Source: Sulfurovum sp. UBA1140
Lineage (GTDB): Bacteria > Campylobacterota > Campylobacteria > Campylobacterales > Sulfurovaceae
Assembly (NCBI GenBank): GCA_002311915.1
Contig: DCAF01000079.1
Span: 10,080-17,780 of the forward strand
Direction: 5' to 3'
DNA length: 7,701 bases
Program-made: the position numbers and the translations under genes
In this document: piece after piece, positions 7,327 through 7,701 of the stretch
Numbering within the stretch: the first letter of the stretch is position 1
Layout: every line of letters starts with the position of its first letter
Notes under the pieces: model-generated
The model's input: only the letters and a program-made list of their open reading frames with translations
Told to the model about the DNA's origin: nothing
The model's database searches: none

Positions 7327-7428
7327 GATGATCCAGAGAGTGAAATTAGCGAACTGCTTAGAACAAGAGATCATTTCTCTTTAAAAGCTCACCTTGGAAC
7401 CAATCCAAAATTATTCTATCTAACATAG
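7327..7428 (+). pseudogene. C-terminal remnant of a PsrB/PhsB-type 4Fe-4S electron-transfer subunit
   Basis: The last 33 codons, from DDPESEISELLRTRDH to GTNPKLFYLT, resemble the conserved end of four-cluster ferredoxin subunits of CISM enzymes (family pattern: D-DP-S-x-(V/I)-S-x-LL ... GT-P-(K/S)-(L/V)-x-Y). None of the roughly 16 cysteines that bind the clusters remains, so the rest of this ~190-residue subunit is lost. The same frame continues upstream to a possible ATG at 7234 through sequence that does not look like this family; a chimeric 64-residue peptide is possible but unlikely to work. It ends 10 bases before the membrane-subunit start, the normal psrB-psrC order. Confidence 0.6.
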
Positions 7429-7438
7429 GGAGATTGAT

Positions 7439-7701
7439 ATGATTGCAAAAGCAAAAGAGTTTATAACATCGATTCCTGTTAATAAGGTAGGAATGAAAGA
7501 TTTAATGGATTTTGAAAAAACTCCAAGAAACATATTGGTTGCCGTTATTACGGTCGGAGTATTGGCACTATTTGTTGTGGGTCTTGCATTCTTTTTTATG
7601 CACGGACACCACGCATATAATGTAACCAAAGAGCATCCTTGGGGGCTACTCCTTGCCGTATATATCTTTTTTGTTGTAAGTTCAACAGGATTATGTATTA
7701 T
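7439..7701 (+). CDS. PsrC/NrfD-family membrane anchor subunit of a molybdoenzyme, partial at window end
   Basis: The first 87 codons are present and the gene continues past the window. The start is ATG at 7439, with AGGGAG at 7427-7432 and a 6-base gap. The N-terminus (FITSIPVNKVGMKDLMDFE) is soluble. The first membrane helix is at about residues 33-53 (ILVAVITVGVLALFVVGLAFF), followed by a His-rich loop with HGHH (55-58). The EHPWGLLLAVYIFFVV segment (66-81) then begins a second helix, a typical signature of this family. PsrC/NrfD proteins have 8-9 helices and oxidise quinol, passing electrons to the 4Fe-4S subunit. Here the upstream subunits are fragments, so any partner must be encoded elsewhere, or this gene is itself decaying. 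Nothing in the visible part is broken. Confidence 0.85.
   Translation, partial: MIAKAKEFITSIPVNKVGMKDLMDFEKTPRNILVAVITVGVLALFVVGLAFFFMHGHHAYNVTKEHPWGLLLAVYIFFVVSSTGLCI

Noticed and set aside
7420..7629. Minus-strand open frame over the start of the membrane subunit.
   Set aside because: Antisense shadow of the PsrC/NrfD-type coding sequence.
1..7701. CRISPR arrays, tRNA or rRNA genes, insertion-sequence ends, or a new defence-type system.
   Set aside because: No regularly spaced repeats, no cloverleaf or rRNA signature, and no transposase with terminal inverted repeats seen; the Rpn remnant is the only mobile-related gene.

Overview
The window is AT-rich and densely coded. Its gene content (a TamA/TamB pair, a SurA-type periplasmic chaperone, and remnants of a polysulfide/thiosulfate-reductase-type molybdoenzyme operon ending in a PsrC/NrfD membrane subunit) fits a Gram-negative Campylobacterota bacterium, probably of the Sulfurimonas/Sulfurovum kind. 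That placement is inferred from protein style and codon use; no marker gene is present.

Layout. Bases 1-156 hold a good sigma70-like promoter (50-78) and a leader. Bases 157-495 hold a shortened Rpn-family (PD-(D/E)XK) nuclease gene that lost its catalytic middle but kept both ends in frame. Bases 545-5904 are a two-gene operon: tamA, an Omp85-family outer membrane beta-barrel with POTRA domains, and tamB, a 1224-residue inner-membrane-anchored periplasmic protein whose TTG start overlaps the tamA stop by 4 bases. Convergent to it, at 5968-6804 on the minus strand, lies a SurA-like periplasmic chaperone whose parvulin domain seems to lack catalytic residues; its promoter lies near 6836-6858. 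From 6842 to 7438 there is no intact gene: an AT-rich stretch with small repeats, then the C-terminal end of a molybdopterin oxidoreductase catalytic subunit, a terminator-like hairpin with an 11-T tract, and the last 33 codons of its 4Fe-4S subunit. At 7439 the PsrC/NrfD-type membrane subunit starts with a strong ribosome binding site and runs off the window.

How the genes fit together. TamA and TamB form an envelope-spanning complex linked to outer membrane protein assembly and phospholipid movement to the outer membrane. A SurA-like chaperone serves the same compartment, so 545-6816 reads as an envelope-biogenesis block. The right end is a decayed respiratory operon in which catalytic and electron-transfer subunits are reduced to tails while the start of the quinol-oxidising membrane subunit still looks intact.

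I see no clearly new system. The most interesting observations are a four-copy ~111-residue internal repeat in TamB, the eroded molybdoenzyme operon with a terminator-like element at its junction, and the internally deleted Rpn gene.
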